A stretch of DNA of 64,000 bases from Margaritifera margaritifera. Its lineage: Eukaryota > Mollusca > Bivalvia > Unionida > Margaritiferidae. A program made the translations under genes and the position numbers. The stretch is taken from NCBI GenBank assembly GCA_029931535.1, contig JAQPZY010001581.1, forward strand, positions 3,952,501 to 4,016,500, read 5' to 3'. Positions 11,186 through 24,268 of this stretch are shown here, in pieces; position 1 is the first letter of the stretch, and every line of letters begins with the position of its first letter. The notes below the pieces were generated by a model, which was not told the DNA's origin, did not search any database, and saw only the letters and a program-made list of their open reading frames with translations.

Positions 11186-11785
11186 CTAATAAATATAGAA
11201 ATAGTGTTTGAGGTACTGAATTTACTGCTATACCCCCTCCAATTATGAAAATCACAGCTTTAACAAATCTCACTGGTAGAAGTTTGTGATAAAAAATCTT
11301 ACAGTTGATTAAATCTGTTAAAATTACTTCAATCTTCAGCTTGCTTGCACTCAAATGACAATTTATTCAAATTATTCCATAAATTTATGACAGCTTAAGC
11401 AAATCTTTCCGGATTCTCAATTAAAAATAATAAAGTTTGCATCCCACAAATTACCTGTCCCAAAAGAATCATTTTGTATCCAACTGATTCTCATACAATA
11501 TCCAGTTTGTAAGTTAGCTCACAACTGACCTCTTCATGACTGTTATCTGTCACAAGTATGTTTGGTGCTTGATCTTGAAACACAATACACAAACTTAGTC
11601 TAAATAAAGTAATTACAGCAGCTCCTGTGCCCTGCTGATATGATATCCTTGTTGACATAATGACATTGGCATTGTATTCTAGACATAATGTCAATACTCA
11701 TGCAATTTATCAATTAAAATTTTCTGCCTACCATATACAACCAACATTTACATGTTTACATGGGATCAACAGTCTTTGAAAAATA
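11186..11785. other. Intron sequence
   Basis: No supported exon. The minus frames 11130-11354 and 11491-11694 contain splice-like sites, but no in-frame acceptor-donor pair survives stop codons. Confidence 0.5.
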
Positions 11786-12051
11786 CAGCACTCTCTCACT
11801 ATAGGGCCCTTCATTATAACAAGTTTCCTGTTATAATGAAAGTATGGCCATGGATCCCATTTTATTGTGCAGCAATATAAATTATAATGTACTTCATTAT
11901 AAGGCAGTCTCACTATAAGAAAGTATACTCTATGGCTCCTCTGGACAGCATTATAATGAGGGAGTAATGTGTTTATCATGTACTTCATTATAAGGTGGTA
12001 TTACTATAAGGCAGCATACTCCATGGACAGCATAATAATGAGTCAGTGCTG
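11786..12051. mobile_element. Tigger/pogo-like MITE with internal duplication
   Basis: Flanked by TA (11784-11785 and 12052-12053). The left end CAGCACTCTCTCACTAT matches the reverse complement of the right end, CAGCACTGACTCATTAT. CAG termini with a TA duplication are usual for pogo/Tigger-type elements. The block GTACTTCATTATAAGG occurs twice, showing an internal tandem duplication of about 90 bp. Confidence 0.75.
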
Positions 12052-12261
12052 TACACGTATTGGTGGTAAGCTTGTGAAATGTGGGGACTTATGGGTCTGT
12101 CAAACTTGTGTAAAAGTTTGATACAAGCAATGAGTTTTAATGCACAAGACAGTAAAGTTGCTTCTGTCCTGTAATGTACATACCTCGAAATATTTTTCAT
12201 TTAATTGCTATTCATACTGCATGTGGGGCACAAGACTGTAATGTAACTATAACTTTGTGAA
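12052..12261. other. Short non-coding spacer
   Basis: No feature recognised. Confidence 0.4.
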
Positions 12262-13203
12262 GTTTATTAACAAGAGACCCAAGTGGGCCTGACATGGCTC
12301 ACCTGACAATCTCTGGACTAAAAGGCCAATATACTAGTAATAAAGAAAGTAGTTTGGGTTGAAAGACATCCATGTCAGGATAATTTCTAGCTATTTAGTT
12401 GAAACTGGTGGTATCTGAGCCCGAGCCCACAGGGATTTTCCACCTGGTTGGTTGATATGGAAGCAACAATGCTGCTAGGGGAACCCGCATTCCACACATA
12501 ATTCCAGTAGAATATGTCCTATGAAAAATTTGTACCAGGTCTGATCAAATTTGCTCAGCCATTTTGGAGAAGAACCTGAAAACAGATAGTCCACCTGGTT
12601 GTGAAGGATGTCACACCATTGCTAGAGGAGCCACCCTAGATGCAATTTTGATAACACATGTCCTAATAAACATTCCTACCAAGTCTGATTGAAAATTGGC
12701 TCAGGCATTCTAGACAAGAAGTTGAAAATAGTTTTTTTCACTCAATTGATGAGAAATAGAGACAATTGCTAGGGGAGCCAAGTCAGACAGAATCGGATAG
12801 AGCACATCATAAGAAACACTCCTACCAAGTTTGGTCCAAATTGGTCAGCTGTTCAAAAGAAGCTGAAAATAAATTTTTCCACTGAATTGCTAAGGAAGCC
12901 ACACCATTGCTGGGGGAGCCACCCTGGACAAAAGTTTGGTAGAGCATGTTCTAAGAAACATTTCTACCAACTTTGTTTAAATCTAGCTCAGTTGTTCCAA
13001 AGACAAAGTTAAAATAAGTTTTCCATATTGTTGCCATGGAGGCCACTGCAAACATAATACTGAAAGAGCATGTCCTAATGAACATTCCTGCCCAGTGGTT
13101 ATTTAGAAGTCAAAAATACAAATGTGGACAGATGGACTGAAGGCATATGCAGGACAATGCAAAAGCTCACATGGCCTTCAGCTACATGTAGGTGAACTAA
13201 AAT
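12262..13203 (+). mobile_element. Composite module-array element, type II
   Basis: Starts AACAAGAGACCCAAGTGGGC-CTGACATGGCTCACCTGA, a common bivalve repeat leader. It contains about five diverged ~140-bp modules (CCATTGCTAGGGGAGCCACC, GAGCATGTCCTAA, CATTCCTACCAAGT, TTGGTCAGCTGTTC). It ends with GGACAGATGGAC and a terminal imperfect hairpin at about 13164-13198 (arms AGCTCAC and GTGAACT) followed by AAAA. No coding capacity. The leader, module array, GGAC-rich part, hairpin and A-tail match the other composite types in this window. Confidence 0.75.
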
Positions 13204-13496
13204 TACCTCAAATTTACCATACACTGTCCACTCATCTAGCTGAGCAGAATTTTGAATTTTGCTAGCCCTCTAGTAGACTCTCATTAGTCTTAATATCTTG
13301 TATATTAAAAAGTTTGTCATTAAGACTGATTTATAATTAGGAATTTTTAAAAAATGCTCAATACAGTTTAATCAAACAAGAACATTGTCAGGTCAGTTAT
13401 GCATCATTCAAAGTCAGATGCAAATCATTTTACTCAGTCAACCTGACATCATAGAAACATAGCAAGTTCCCAACTATCTTCGGAGACCAAGGACAG
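13204..13496. other. Non-coding spacer
   Basis: No feature recognised. Confidence 0.4.
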
Positions 13497-13738
13497 TTTG
13501 GTTTGGTTTTGTGTGTTTAAAGCCATTTTTCAGCACATGATAGGCTATACATGGAGGCCAGTATATGTGGTGGAGGAAGAACACTGGAAAACCCAGAGAA
13601 GAACCACTGATCCACGGGAAGCTGATGGCAAGCTTTTTCACTAACCCATGTTGGGCGAGTAGAGACTCAAACCCATGAGGACAGAGGTGATCTGTGTCAA
13701 GGGGAGTGCCTTAGACCACTCAGCCACCCGGGGGCCCC
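13497..13738 (-). mobile_element. tRNA-derived SINE, family S1
   Basis: On the minus strand it starts GGCCCCCGGGTGGCTGAGTG (box A TGGCTGAGTGG, as in Leu/Ser-type tRNAs), with a box B-like GGTTTGAGTCTC. The body contains AGTGGTTCTTC and TTCTTCCTCCACCA, and the tail is AAACCAAACC. Copies at 20168-20427 and 39001-39243 are collinear. Confidence 0.85.
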
Positions 13739-14943
13739 TCTAAGACCAATGAAGCTCTAAATCATTTTTAGAAAAAGTTTCTATGATATCATATACCTTC
13801 ATCATGTTTATTTTGAATAATTCAAAGCAAGAAAAAATGTTTACATTCTGTGCAGCTTGAATAAGTTCTGACTATTGGAATGAGGCTTATTTATGAATCT
13901 ATTCAGACTTTATTGTAAATGATATACAGATACTTACAAAATCATTAAAAATTCCTGAATTTCAAACTAAATGCTACGGGCTAGTACAATAAATATCCAC
14001 AGCTTTTACTGTAGTAAGGTTGATGTACAAGTAATATACTGGCCTTCAGTTTGGTCCTATCACCCACAACTATTCCAGCAACTCTGTTGTTTCTGCATGA
14101 CCATGCAGATGTCATAACCATCGAGTTCATATTTGTGATACTCTTACAGTGGGGACCATAAAACAGTATTCAAAATTGAAGACTGTCAACACAAGAATAA
14201 ATCTGATACAGATAAAGATATTTACACCCACTAATACCCATGTATCAGATTCCATTATTTGTCAAAAGCAGGACAATACCCATTCAATTAATTTATCAAA
14301 CACCTAGTGTATGTCTTCAATGGTGGTCATGTCTTATCAAAGGTATAAATTTTAGTAAAGCCTTTCCCATAAGTCTACATGCTCTACCCATTTAAAGGTC
14401 AACCTAGCTCATTAAGTCAATTAATAGCATCCTACCTCCACTTTTCATAAAAGTAAATTGTTTCAACACTGAGAATGTATGTGGCTCATGCTTTCAAGCT
14501 CATTAATTTGAGCTTACAACAGAAACACTGCAATTACCCTAGTAACCTCACTATATATAGGTTTTAAAACAGACCAGTTATTTTATATTTCAAGTTCATC
14601 TGCAAACCCACTATTTGTCTTTGGTAAATTATAATAGGTCCAACAATAGCTGCCAGGATGTTGCCTTATATTGAAAATGACTCTGATGTTACAATAATTC
14701 AAAAACAGATATAATCTCTGAAAAAGAATGGTCACAGAAATTTTTTTTTTAAGGAATAATTTCTTCTTTTGTATACTGAGCAAGACAACAATAATGTGCA
14801 ACCAATGCATTGAAAAGAGTGGTTAAAACTTACATGAAAATTTCAAGCAATAATGCTGAAAGATCTATTTCCATCCAACCATTTATGAATACAAATATTT
14901 TCTTTTTTTTTTTACATGAAAGTACTGTAAGGGATAAAAAATA
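13739..14943. other. Intron sequence
   Basis: AT-rich. No supported exon or repeat family apart from a T run near 14740. Confidence 0.5.
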
Positions 14944-15074
14944 CCGTATAATACTCGTGTATAAGCCGATATCAACTGCAAACTGCGTAGACCAAGATCT
15001 GCTGTCACATAATGCGCCAGCAAATCTGGGTCTATGCAGTTTGCAAGGACTAATCAGTAGAACAAACAACATAG
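14944..15074. mobile_element. Family A MITE, truncated copy 3
   Basis: Left end CCGTATAATACTCGTGTATA preceded by TA. The first hairpin and the spacer ACTAATCAGTAGAACAAAC are complete. It stops just as the second hairpin begins (CAAACAACATAG), so the second hairpin and right TIR are missing. Confidence 0.88.
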
Positions 15075-15486
15075 TAAAATTGAGATTAAAAAGTACCTTA
15101 CTGTACATAAAGCGTTCATTTCTAAATTCTGCATTAGTGTTTTCCGTTTGAAGTCTTTAAGTATGAATGAATACTTATCAAACTGCTTTGACAAAATAAG
15201 CACTGCAACAATCCACCATGTTTAGGTCCAAGCAACATGAAAAATATCAAAAGAGGTGATCAGAGTTAGCAAAGATTACCAAGCACTTTGATAATCAAGC
15301 ATTTAATGACTGAGGCTTAGCCCCGCAAGCAATAAATTTTCCTTTCTTTCCTTCTTGCCTGCTTGGAACTCAAAGGATTCACAGTGAAACTTAATTCATC
15401 CCCAATTTCAAGCAAATTACAATAAAAGAATTGGTACTTTTGAAAAGTATCAAAGAGGATATGAGTGAAATATTGCATGAAACATA
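15075..15486. other. Intron sequence
   Basis: No feature recognised. Confidence 0.4.
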
Positions 15487-15703
15487 CCGTATATACTCAC
15501 ATATAATCTGATACCAACTGCAGACTGCATAGACCCAGATCTGCTGTCACATAATGCGCCAGCAGATCTGGGTCTATGCAGTTTGTAAGGACTAATCAGT
15601 AGAACAAACAACATAGACCCTGATCTGCTGGCGCATTATGCAATGGCAGATCAGGGTCTATGTTGTTTGCATTTGGACCCGGATTATATGCGAGTATATA
15701 TGA
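15487..15703. mobile_element. Family A twin-hairpin MITE, copy 4
   Basis: TA-flanked, with left end CCGTATATACTCACATATAA and right end CGAGTATATATGA. Both hairpins are nearly perfect (GACCCAGATCTGCTG..CAGCAGATCTGGGTC and GACCCTGATCTGC..GCAGATCAGGGTC). Confidence 0.93.
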
Positions 15704-16146
15704 TAAATTCGAACCAAATGAAACATTTTTCTCTTCTTTGAAGCTTATAATTGGATACAAATTTGAAGGTCTATACAAAGAATAAACCAACAAGAACTTC
15801 TGTTGATGTTTTGTCTACTTCACCTGTATATAGTACATAATCCAAAAGCTTAGCATAGCCAGTGTAGCAAGAAATGCAGTTCATTACAACCTCAATTTAC
15901 ATTTTATTTGTAAATATAAGTGATAAATATGAATGTATACATGAAATTGCAAGACCATACATGCAACAGTGTCTAGGAAACTGAGCTACAAGAGATACAG
16001 AGTGTCTGGCATATTTTGCAAAAGCAATTATGCTTGCTGCAGATAACTAACTATAAAACACACCAAATGACCTGCATGATCCCATTACACAACAAATGAC
16101 TGTGGATCAAAACTGCTTTACTCCTTAGATGATACATTACTGTGCA
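15704..16146. other. Intron sequence
   Basis: No feature recognised. Confidence 0.4.
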
Positions 16147-16150
16147 TTAA

Positions 16151-16780
16151 CTCATTAACCCCTAGCGCCACTTTTACGCGTCGTGAGGTTGTACCCTACT
16201 TCCGAGCTCTGTAACATCAACATCATTTAAGATACACTAAAGTGGATGGAGTTTCAGGAAAGCAGACAGATGTAGTTCTACAATGATACCAAATAATGTC
16301 GACTTTCTACTGGCATTAAAAAGTACAGTGAAAAAAATGCTTTTTTTTTATACCAGATTTTTTTTAGATCGAAAATTGCCAGTTTCGGAACTGGAGTTTG
16401 TGTCCGGATTTTAGACTTTTTGGCCTTAGATCTAAAGCAGACCGGTCTGAACTGCACACAGACAGATGATGACAGATGATGAACCTTTGCAAAAAGTAGG
16501 ATAAGTTTGAGATTTGAAGTAAAAAGAGGCCAGGACACAAAAATCGGGGGTCCAATACGAAAAAAATAAAATTAAAAAAAAAGTCAAATTTTTACCCTTC
16601 TGCACATGTGCGAGCATAATAGCCAATCAAAAACAATCTTTCTGATATACCTAAGCATCCGGCAAAACGAGAAACTTTCTGAAGCAGATGTGTTTTGCTG
16701 CATTCAGAAGTAACCCCCACAATGCGTTGCCTACCCCCCATTTCACGCGAAAATGAAAAAAATCTCCCGGGGTTAATGAG
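16151..16780. mobile_element. TTAA-flanked MITE (piggyBac- or Kolobok-like), copy 1
   Basis: Perfect TTAA on each side (16147-16150 and 16781-16784). The 12-bp TIR CTCATTAACCCC is followed inside by TAGCGCCAC. The 630-bp interior is collinear and roughly 90% alike (by eye) with the copy at 34325-34934. Overlapping minus-strand frames (16278-16626) exist, but the equivalent frames in the second copy are disrupted, so I treat them as non-coding. TTAA duplication is known for piggyBac and Kolobok superfamilies. Confidence 0.88.
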
Positions 16781-16784
16781 TTAA

Positions 16785-19394
16785 AAAAATGTCATCCCAT
16801 GGGTGACAGCAGTAAATAGTTTTCTATTACCACAGAAATTTATGTCAAAGCATCTTGAAGTCTACCTGCTATTCACATCTCAGACTACAAATTTAGGCAT
16901 CATGCGACTATATTACTTGTAGTCATGCTCTGTTTTTTAGAAGGGAAACCCTATATGTACGTCTAAATGTGACCTTTTTTCAATGCGATTTTCGGCCATT
17001 TTACATCGAACACAGTCTTGATTTCACTAGTTTTCGACATTTTGAATTGGACCAACACTCCCCCACCAAGACCCCAACCAAAAACAATAAAAAAAAAACC
17101 CAAACAAAATAAATAAATAATAAACAAATTTAAAGTAAAATTTCAGAAAATTTTTATAAAACAGTGCCCCTTGAAGTGTCGCTTCTAATTTGAGCTGCTA
17201 ACATTATCTATATTGAGCAAACTCTATAAAGTGCCTGATGCATTTGTGTAGATACTATAAAAAGAAGGATGTCCATGGAGCAAAATAATATAAATTTATT
17301 TTAAACAAAGTACTGTTAGTTTCGTCTGACAGCATGCATTTTGCTCATAACTTCTGCTTTCTATGTTTCCACAGATCACCCCGCCCTCCCCACTATGCAT
17401 GCACAGGAAGTGGAAAGAGGATATCTTATCATCGATAAAAATAGATATTTGTCGTATACACTGCTTTATTACTTTTGTGAGAGACAGTTACACTATTCTG
17501 CCATCATAACATAACTTTGTCTATAACATCAATGTGCGAAAGACAGCCCAATATTGTTGGGCAGATATTCTATTTTCATCGTATGTGACTGGTGCACCAT
17601 TCTGCTATTTACAGAACAAAGTGTTGGTAGACATGACAAACACTTTAAAAGGAGTATTTCTTTACATTACTGGAGTAAAATCATTGCAATTGACAATGTC
17701 CAAATTACTTCCCTTGTGCAATACTCAGGCTGTAAGTACAACTGTAATTAGCACCACAAGCATCACAAAAATTTAACTAGACCTGCCGCTGTCCTATTGG
17801 TTTTAATTAACATAAGAATTTGATTATATTTGGTGCATAGCATAACCACCATTATTTCAAAAACAGTCGATTATACGATGTGTTTTTAAACTATTTTCCA
17901 GTTTCAAATGCTCAACTCTCATGGTAATAATGTCGAATATTCTTTGCAAGTAGGCTAATCTGTGTTAGGCTGTGCGCCTATCTAAATATGGCACCAAATA
18001 CAGTTACGAGCGAGTTTTTCAACTTTCAAGCCGTCATCAGGAAATGACATGGATGTTACTTTACAATCTTAAAAGCATGTGCAAATATTTGTATTATGGT
18101 GATTTCCCAGTGTTCTTAAACCATGAGATTATGCTGAGTTAAAAATGAATGACTCACAGAACAAAGAATGATCTGCCTATTGATTAGCACCTAGGGAACA
18201 TAACCACTGGACAGAAACAGTTGCTGCATGATGCATTTTTATTTTTGAATGCAGTACAATTGGTCATTATTGTACATAGGAGTTATTCACAAGCCAAGAA
18301 AATGCAGTTCATTTTTAATTAATCATGACACTATTATAACTTCATGTGTGCCCAGCCATGGCTTTTTAAGATTAACAGCAGTTTGTAAACCAGACAAAAG
18401 CAGATAAAAATCAATAGGTCAGTGCTCACATCAAGTGATGTACCTGATAATCATACAAACTGTCCAATGAGCTTATGCTGAAAGTATGGGGAATATTTCT
18501 ATGGGAGTGGGGGGGGGGGGGGGCAGAAGCAAATATATTGTTGCAACTTATTCTTTGTTAATTTTATTTTTTATTGATCATCAATAGATTACCGGGGATT
18601 CTCAGATATTCTGACATTTTCTTACTACACTGATAGAATTTCAAAGGCCTGTGTCATGTATATATCTTCAAGTCATGAGTCACACCCAGCAGCTATAAAG
18701 GAATCCAATAAATAAGAAGAGTTGTATCTACCTAAGCCGCTTCCGTTGGCAGGTGTAGTTTTACTTTCACTATGAAAAACACCTCAACTCGCTAGATGCA
18801 GTGCTGTGCATGCTCAGCAGTTAGCATTCAACAAAGAAAGCTGAAGGGAATCTGGTTGTTTCACACCCTGGGAGATGAGTTGTTCTATATTTGTAGGCTA
18901 CTCTATTCAATTTACGGGGTATGTTACGGGTACAGTAATCACTTATTATATTATATCCTTTTGTAATGATAAGAATGAGAGTCCAACAAAGGAAGTACTC
19001 TTCTATGTAAAAAATAAAAACAGCCCCCAAACATCCGCCAAAAGCCAAATCTAATAAAGAGGATGCCCTAGCATCCTCTAATGAATACAGGGATCAACAT
19101 CTGGACATAATCTAGCATATGTCTAACATCCCATAAAGGTAAAACCAGGACAGTCACAAATTTGATCAGGAGATTTCACTTCAAAGCAAGATTTTCATCG
19201 ACTCAATTTTTAACATGTAAAATAGACAAAAATAGGAATAATGTAACAAATGTCAACATATTTATATTTAAATATGATTAGGTTACATAAATAACTAAAT
19301 GAGTTCATAACGCAAGAGCATAATAAAATCATCACAACTGTCTGTGCATGGCAAACTACATAACAGCATCACAACTTCAGGGTTTAACCAAATC
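16785..19394. other. Long non-coding (intron) stretch
   Basis: No coding feature can be confirmed. It holds an A-rich run at 17085-17130, a 15-G run at about 18509-18523, and a 38-bp candidate microexon at 18732-18769 on the minus strand (described under findings). The plus frame 17534-17776 has no support. Confidence 0.5.
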
Positions 19395-21095
19395 CTCTAG
19401 GCAGAACACCGTAAAGTGGGATTAGCCCATGCAAAGAAAAAGCAAGAGTCCCTCGAAGGGACTGATGCTCTAATGGGTGAAAAGAATTTCCAAGAATTCA
19501 AGATAAGACCATTTCTTCCTTTTAACTGTTGAGTGTTGCAACCATCTCTGGTATTCTTCAGTGAAAACAAGATTTTCAAATTACCTGCCATGGTACAGGT
19601 ACACATTTTGGATGTCAGCTTGGCACCATTTTCATTTAGGATAAAGTAGACATCATTAGATATCTTTTGGTAAAAACCCCATGTCATAATGATCATCCAT
19701 TCAGGGGGAGCAGTGACAACATTTTTAAGACAGTCATCGTGGCAACCATATTGGATGTACAACTGGCACCATTTTCATTTAGGGCTTGGTGAAAAACCCC
19801 CGTGTCATAAGGATCATCCATTCTGGGGGAGTACTGACAAGAAGATTTTTATGACAGTCTTGGCAGCCATATTGGATGTATGACTGGCAGCAGTTTAATT
19901 TAGGACCAACTAGGTATCATAAGAAGTCTATCGTGAAAACCCCATGTTGATATAGCCATCCATTTGGACAGGGGTAGAGATAAGAATATTTTCAATATAT
20001 GACTTTCCATTCAGGAGGAGTAGCAAGATTTTCAAGATGGCTGCTGTGGTGGCCATATTGGATGTCAGATTGGGACCATTTCCATTTAAGACCAACTGGA
20101 CATCATAAGAAGTCTTTCAGTGAAAACCCCATGCTGATATGACCATCCAATCAGGAGGATTTATAGATCTGTGGATTTGTGAGTTTAATGCCATTTTTCA
20201 GCACATGGTAGGTAATACATGGCGGTCAGTATGTTTGGTGGAGATGTTTGGTGGAGGAAAAACCCAGGAAAACCCTGGGAAGAACAACTGACATATGGGA
20301 AGCTACTGACAAGATTTCTCACATACCCATGTTGGCTGAGCCGAGACGCGAACCCATGTGGACAGAGGTGAGATGTCAGTGATCTGTAAAGTTGAGCGCC
20401 TTAGACCATTTGGCCAACTGAGGCCCCAACCAGAAGGAGTAGCGATAACAAGATTTTCAAGATGGCTGCAGTGGCGTCCATATTGGACATCAGTTCTGCA
20501 CCATTTTCATCAACCACCAACTAAACATCATGAGAAGTCTTTTGGTGAACACCCCATGTTGATATGACCATCCATGTAGAAGGAGTAGCAAAAAAAAGAT
20601 TTTCAAGATGGCTGTCATTGTGGCCATACTAGATGTCAGATCAGCGCCATTTTCATTTAGGATTAACTAGACATCATAAGAAGTCTTTTAGTGAAAAGCC
20701 CATGTTGATATGACCATCCATTCAGGAGAAGTAGCGATAACAAGATTTTCAAGATGGCTGCCATGGTGGCCGCACTGGATGTCAGATTGGCACCATTTTC
20801 ATTTAGGATGAACTAGACATCAAAAGAAGTCTTTTAGTGAAAACCCCATGTTGATATGACCATCCATTCAGGAGTAGTAGCGATAACAAGATTTTCAATT
20901 TGGATGTTATTTTCTTTTAAGACCAACTAGACCGTGGGATGAAGGTGTGTGTAAAGTTTCAATACACTCCTCCAAGTAGTTTAGGAGGAGTAGCAATAAC
21001 AAATCTGTGCTAACGGACGGACGGATGACTAAACAACAGACCATCCCATAAGCTCTTCTAGTCTATGACCAGTAGTGCTAAAACACAATGTTGTT
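19395..21095 (+). mobile_element. Composite module-array element, type III, copy 1
   Basis: The leader contains a perfect small palindrome, AGTCCCTCGAAGGGACT (19447-19463). About eight modules of ~150 bp follow (AAGATGGCTGCCATGGTGGC, GGATGTCAGATTGGCACCAT, TTTCATTTAGGACCAACTAG, ACATCATAAGAAGTCTTT, TGAAAACCCCATGTTGATAT, GACCATCCATTCAGGAGGAG, TAGCGATAACAAGATTTTC). The end has GGACGGACGGATGAC, then a hairpin at 21051-21079 (stems CTAGTC/GACCAG inside AGC/GCT) and AAAA. It is interrupted by a SINE at 20168-20427. Confidence 0.82.
20168..20427 (-). mobile_element. SINE family S1 nested in type III element
   Basis: Collinear with 13497-13738 on the minus strand. It has the box A-like region (GGCCAAATGGTCTAAGGCGC), a box B-like GGGTTCGCGTCTC and the AACCCTGGGAAGAAC block. 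It splits one module, so it inserted after the array formed. Confidence 0.82.
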
Positions 21096-21149
21096 ATTTT
21101 TCTATTTGGGATTTTGAGAAGTAGTGTATTACCTTGGTCACCGTTTCTA

Positions 21150-21391
21150 CCATCTATACTCGCATATAAGCCGATACCAACTGCTATACTCGCATATAAG
21201 CCGATACCAACTGCAAACTGCAGACTCAGATTTGCCAGTGCATAATGTGCTGGCAGATCTGGTTCTAAGCAGTTTGTTAGGAGTCATCAGTAGAATAAAC
21301 ACAGACCCTGATCTGTTGGCGCATTATGCAATGGCAGATCGGGGTCTATGTTGTTTGTAGTTGGACTTGACTTATATGCAAGTATATACAA
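21150..21391. mobile_element. Family A MITE, copy 5, with duplicated left TIR
   Basis: Left end CCATCTATACTCGCATATAA preceded by TA. A block of about 32 bp (CTATACTCGCATATAAGCCG plus ATACCAACTG) is tandemly duplicated. Hairpin 1 is weak and hairpin 2 is well kept. The right end is GCAAGTATATACAA, decayed. Confidence 0.88.
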
Positions 21392-21654
21392 CCTCACTAC
21401 TTGTTCATAGAAAAGCATGATCACATGATATAATCACATCTCCACTATGACCAGTAAAAGTGTATATATATCTACTTCCATTTACACAATGTTTATGCTG
21501 TAAATGACACTTTTATGTCCAAGGGACAAAACTAAATAAAATCTGCTGTAACGATATTTCATTCCGACCGGCTACTGAAATTGGTATTTATAATTGCTGA
21601 AAAGGGTCAAATGAGGCTTATATTCCCCTATGGGCTACAGTATATCTCTCTCTC

Positions 21655-21659
<5 letters not shown>

Positions 21660-21735
<76 letters not shown>
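21660..21735. repeat. (TA)n microsatellite
   Basis: About 76 bp of TA, preceded by a CT-rich tract. Confidence 0.98.
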
Positions 21736-21737
<2 letters not shown>

Positions 21738-22854
21738 CAGAATTTGAACATTTTTATGTTTTATATTTTATCTTGTTGTACTTAATGTTTATATTTATTT
21801 GGAAGGGTTTATCTTCCTAAGTTTTTGTGCAATTTATTTTACATTTTTCAATCTTTACTTTTAGTTTGCACCACATAGTCTCTACTGAGCTGAGGTACTG
21901 GAAAATGATACTACAAGTATAACCTGTCAACAAATGATATCTTAGTTAGTATGTATGTATAGGCTTTAACAACATGTCAGCATAATCCAGGTCACAGTGC
22001 CGAATAGGTTTAGGTATTAAGAAAAGGAATAGAAAACAAAGATAAAGACAAAAATGGGTAAAATTCTTACAATACAAAGTCAAATTGTTGATATAAACTG
22101 CGTTCTTTTAAAAGTCCAAGACCTTCTCCGCTGGAACATCATCATGGGATGCATCTTATTAATAAACAGTTGCCCCCATTAGTTGCCTTGTATGACATGC
22201 AGGTGCACTAGTCCTATTTTACATCCCGAACCTGCTGGGGGAATATTGTAATCATGTATAATTAGCAGATCATAGGCTATCATGAAGACCACAAGTATGG
22301 CTTGAATAATCATGTTCACCTCTGACATATTTTGAAAGATTCAAAAGACTCATTTTAATTGGCTCAAGTACTAGTAAATTAAACACTTATCAGTTCTAAC
22401 AAAAACCCGAAATTACTTTTATCTCTAGACACTAACCTGATAACATAAACAACTATATGTGAAAATCAGCTGTAAGGGAAGGTGTTATGTGGATTTATAA
22501 TGCATGTCATGAAAACTTAATTAAAAATGTAATTACATGTACTTAATGACAGGGAAAATTACTAATGTACTTGTTTATTGAATTGTGTAGCTGAACATTT
22601 CAGAAAATTTTAGAAATAGGCTAATGCTCTACTGGTGATAACGATGACATAAATCACAAAGGTGGATGTTATTTTTAATTAAAAACAAAAAATTTTGCAA
22701 TTAAAAATGTCCAGGTATCTCCTTTTGTCAGCAGATTCTAACATTTCCATAGTGGAAAGTCACTGTTGACCACTAGTGTAACATATTTTCAAGGTGTAAG
22801 TGATGATAAAAAGGACTAGATTTTTAAAAAGAACATTTCATCATCTCAAATAAG
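21736..22854. other. Intron sequence
   Basis: No feature recognised. TGCCCCCATTAGTTGCCTTG-TATGACATGCAGGTGCACTA at about 22170 resembles a block at 1952-1990 and may be a shared ancient repeat. Confidence 0.4.
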
Positions 22855-23790
22855 AAGTCCCAGTGGGTCTGATATCACTCACCTGTCTACATAACTTAAC
22901 AGTTGACCATTTCACTAAACCTGCTTATGTAGTATTGTAAGAACACAACCAAAAGTAAACTATCTCCCAAACTTTATACCATGTTGATTTTACCTATTTT
23001 ACTATATCCTGATAAAAATTTGTTCTAAAGATAATGTCATAATTAATATGCACAATCTCTTGCTCATAATCAAAGTCATTCAAGATTATGATAAAGAGGT
23101 AATAAGCTCAGCCAATCAGATAAAAGATTACCTCATTAATATGAATGGCTCCTATTCACATTGAATATTGTCCAAGATGTTAATGATATAAGCATTTATT
23201 CCAATTTCGATCTCAAAATTGGATCAGAATTATTGCTTCTTGAATGATAATAAGCTCAGCCAATTATATGCAAATTCACCTCATTAATGTATGCGTGGAT
23301 TGTGCTCACTGTCAAAACTGTCCAAGATCTTGATGTTATGAGTCCATATTTCAAGTTTGATCAAAATCAGATTTGAAATGTTGTTTCCAGGGGAATAATA
23401 AGGAAAGCCAATCAGATGCAAGATCATGTAATTAGTATCCGTGGATCTCGCTCATTATCGAACTATTCCGAGATCTTAATGATATAAGCATATATTCCAC
23501 ATTTCATCAAAATCTGATCAGAAATATAGCCTCCAGAGTGGTAACAAGCTCAGCCAATCTGATGCAAGATCACCTCATCTGTATGTGTGGATCTCACTCA
23601 TGACTGAATTTATCAGCGATCTTAATGATATAAGCATATATTCCAAGTTTGATAAAAACTTAAATCAGAAATATGGCCTCCAGAGTAGTAACAAGGTTAA
23701 ACAATCAGATGCAAGATCACCTCATTAATATGCATGGATCTCGCTCATTATCAAACTAACCCGAGATTTTGATGATTTAAACCAAAAAAG
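22855..23790 (+). mobile_element. Composite module-array element, type I
   Basis: The leader AAGTCCCAGTGGGTCTGATA-TCACTCACCTG resembles the type II leader. About five diverged ~130-150 bp modules follow (AAGCTCAGCCAATCAGATGC, AAGATCACCTCATTAATATG, GATCTCGCTCATTATC, CGAGATCTTAATGATATAAG, CATATATTCCAAGTTTGATC, CAGAAATATGGCCTCCAGAG). The 3' terminal part is not clear. No coding capacity. Confidence 0.75.
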
Positions 23791-24211
23791 TGAAATGGGA
23801 GGTTGTTGAGAATTACATGTATTAAAGAAAACAGTAGATGATGACTGTAAAACTAAACCCGAGAGCATGGTCTGCAGAAAGTTTCATTTCTGGTACATGA
23901 AAAAGAATTAAATATCTAAGACAAAATACAGAATAATCTTTTGTTCATATTTTGCTTATAAGATAAATATTTTATATTCAAGTGCTTGTTTGATTGACTT
24001 TCTATCCATCATGTCTATATATTACTTCAACTTTGATAATCCCAACTCCCATATTTGATTTGGAACTGGGTTGCAAAAACTGATGCTTTTTAATGACAGA
24101 AAATAAAGTTTTACAATGGGTGGTAACTTATAGGCCAAGAACTGAAGATTTTAAAGTTGCAAACTGACAGTGTCTGAAAAAAATGCATTTCAAACTAACT
24201 CCATAACAAAA
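23791..24211. other. Non-coding stretch
   Basis: No feature recognised. Confidence 0.4.
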
Positions 24212-24268
24212 AGTTATAATAAACTGGTGATTTTGTTTTAGTTATAATAAACTGGTGATTTTGTTTTA
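24212..24268. repeat. Perfect 29-bp tandem duplication
   Basis: GTTATAATAAACTGGTGATT followed by TTGTTTTA is present twice in direct succession. Confidence 0.95.

Noticed and set aside
11491..11694. Exon of the CEP170-like gene (DQAPNILVTDNSHEE stretch)
   Set aside because: An acceptor-like TTGTGTTTCAAG and a GAG|GTCAGT donor exist, but the phase does not fit 9612-9710 and the longer donor choice meets a stop.
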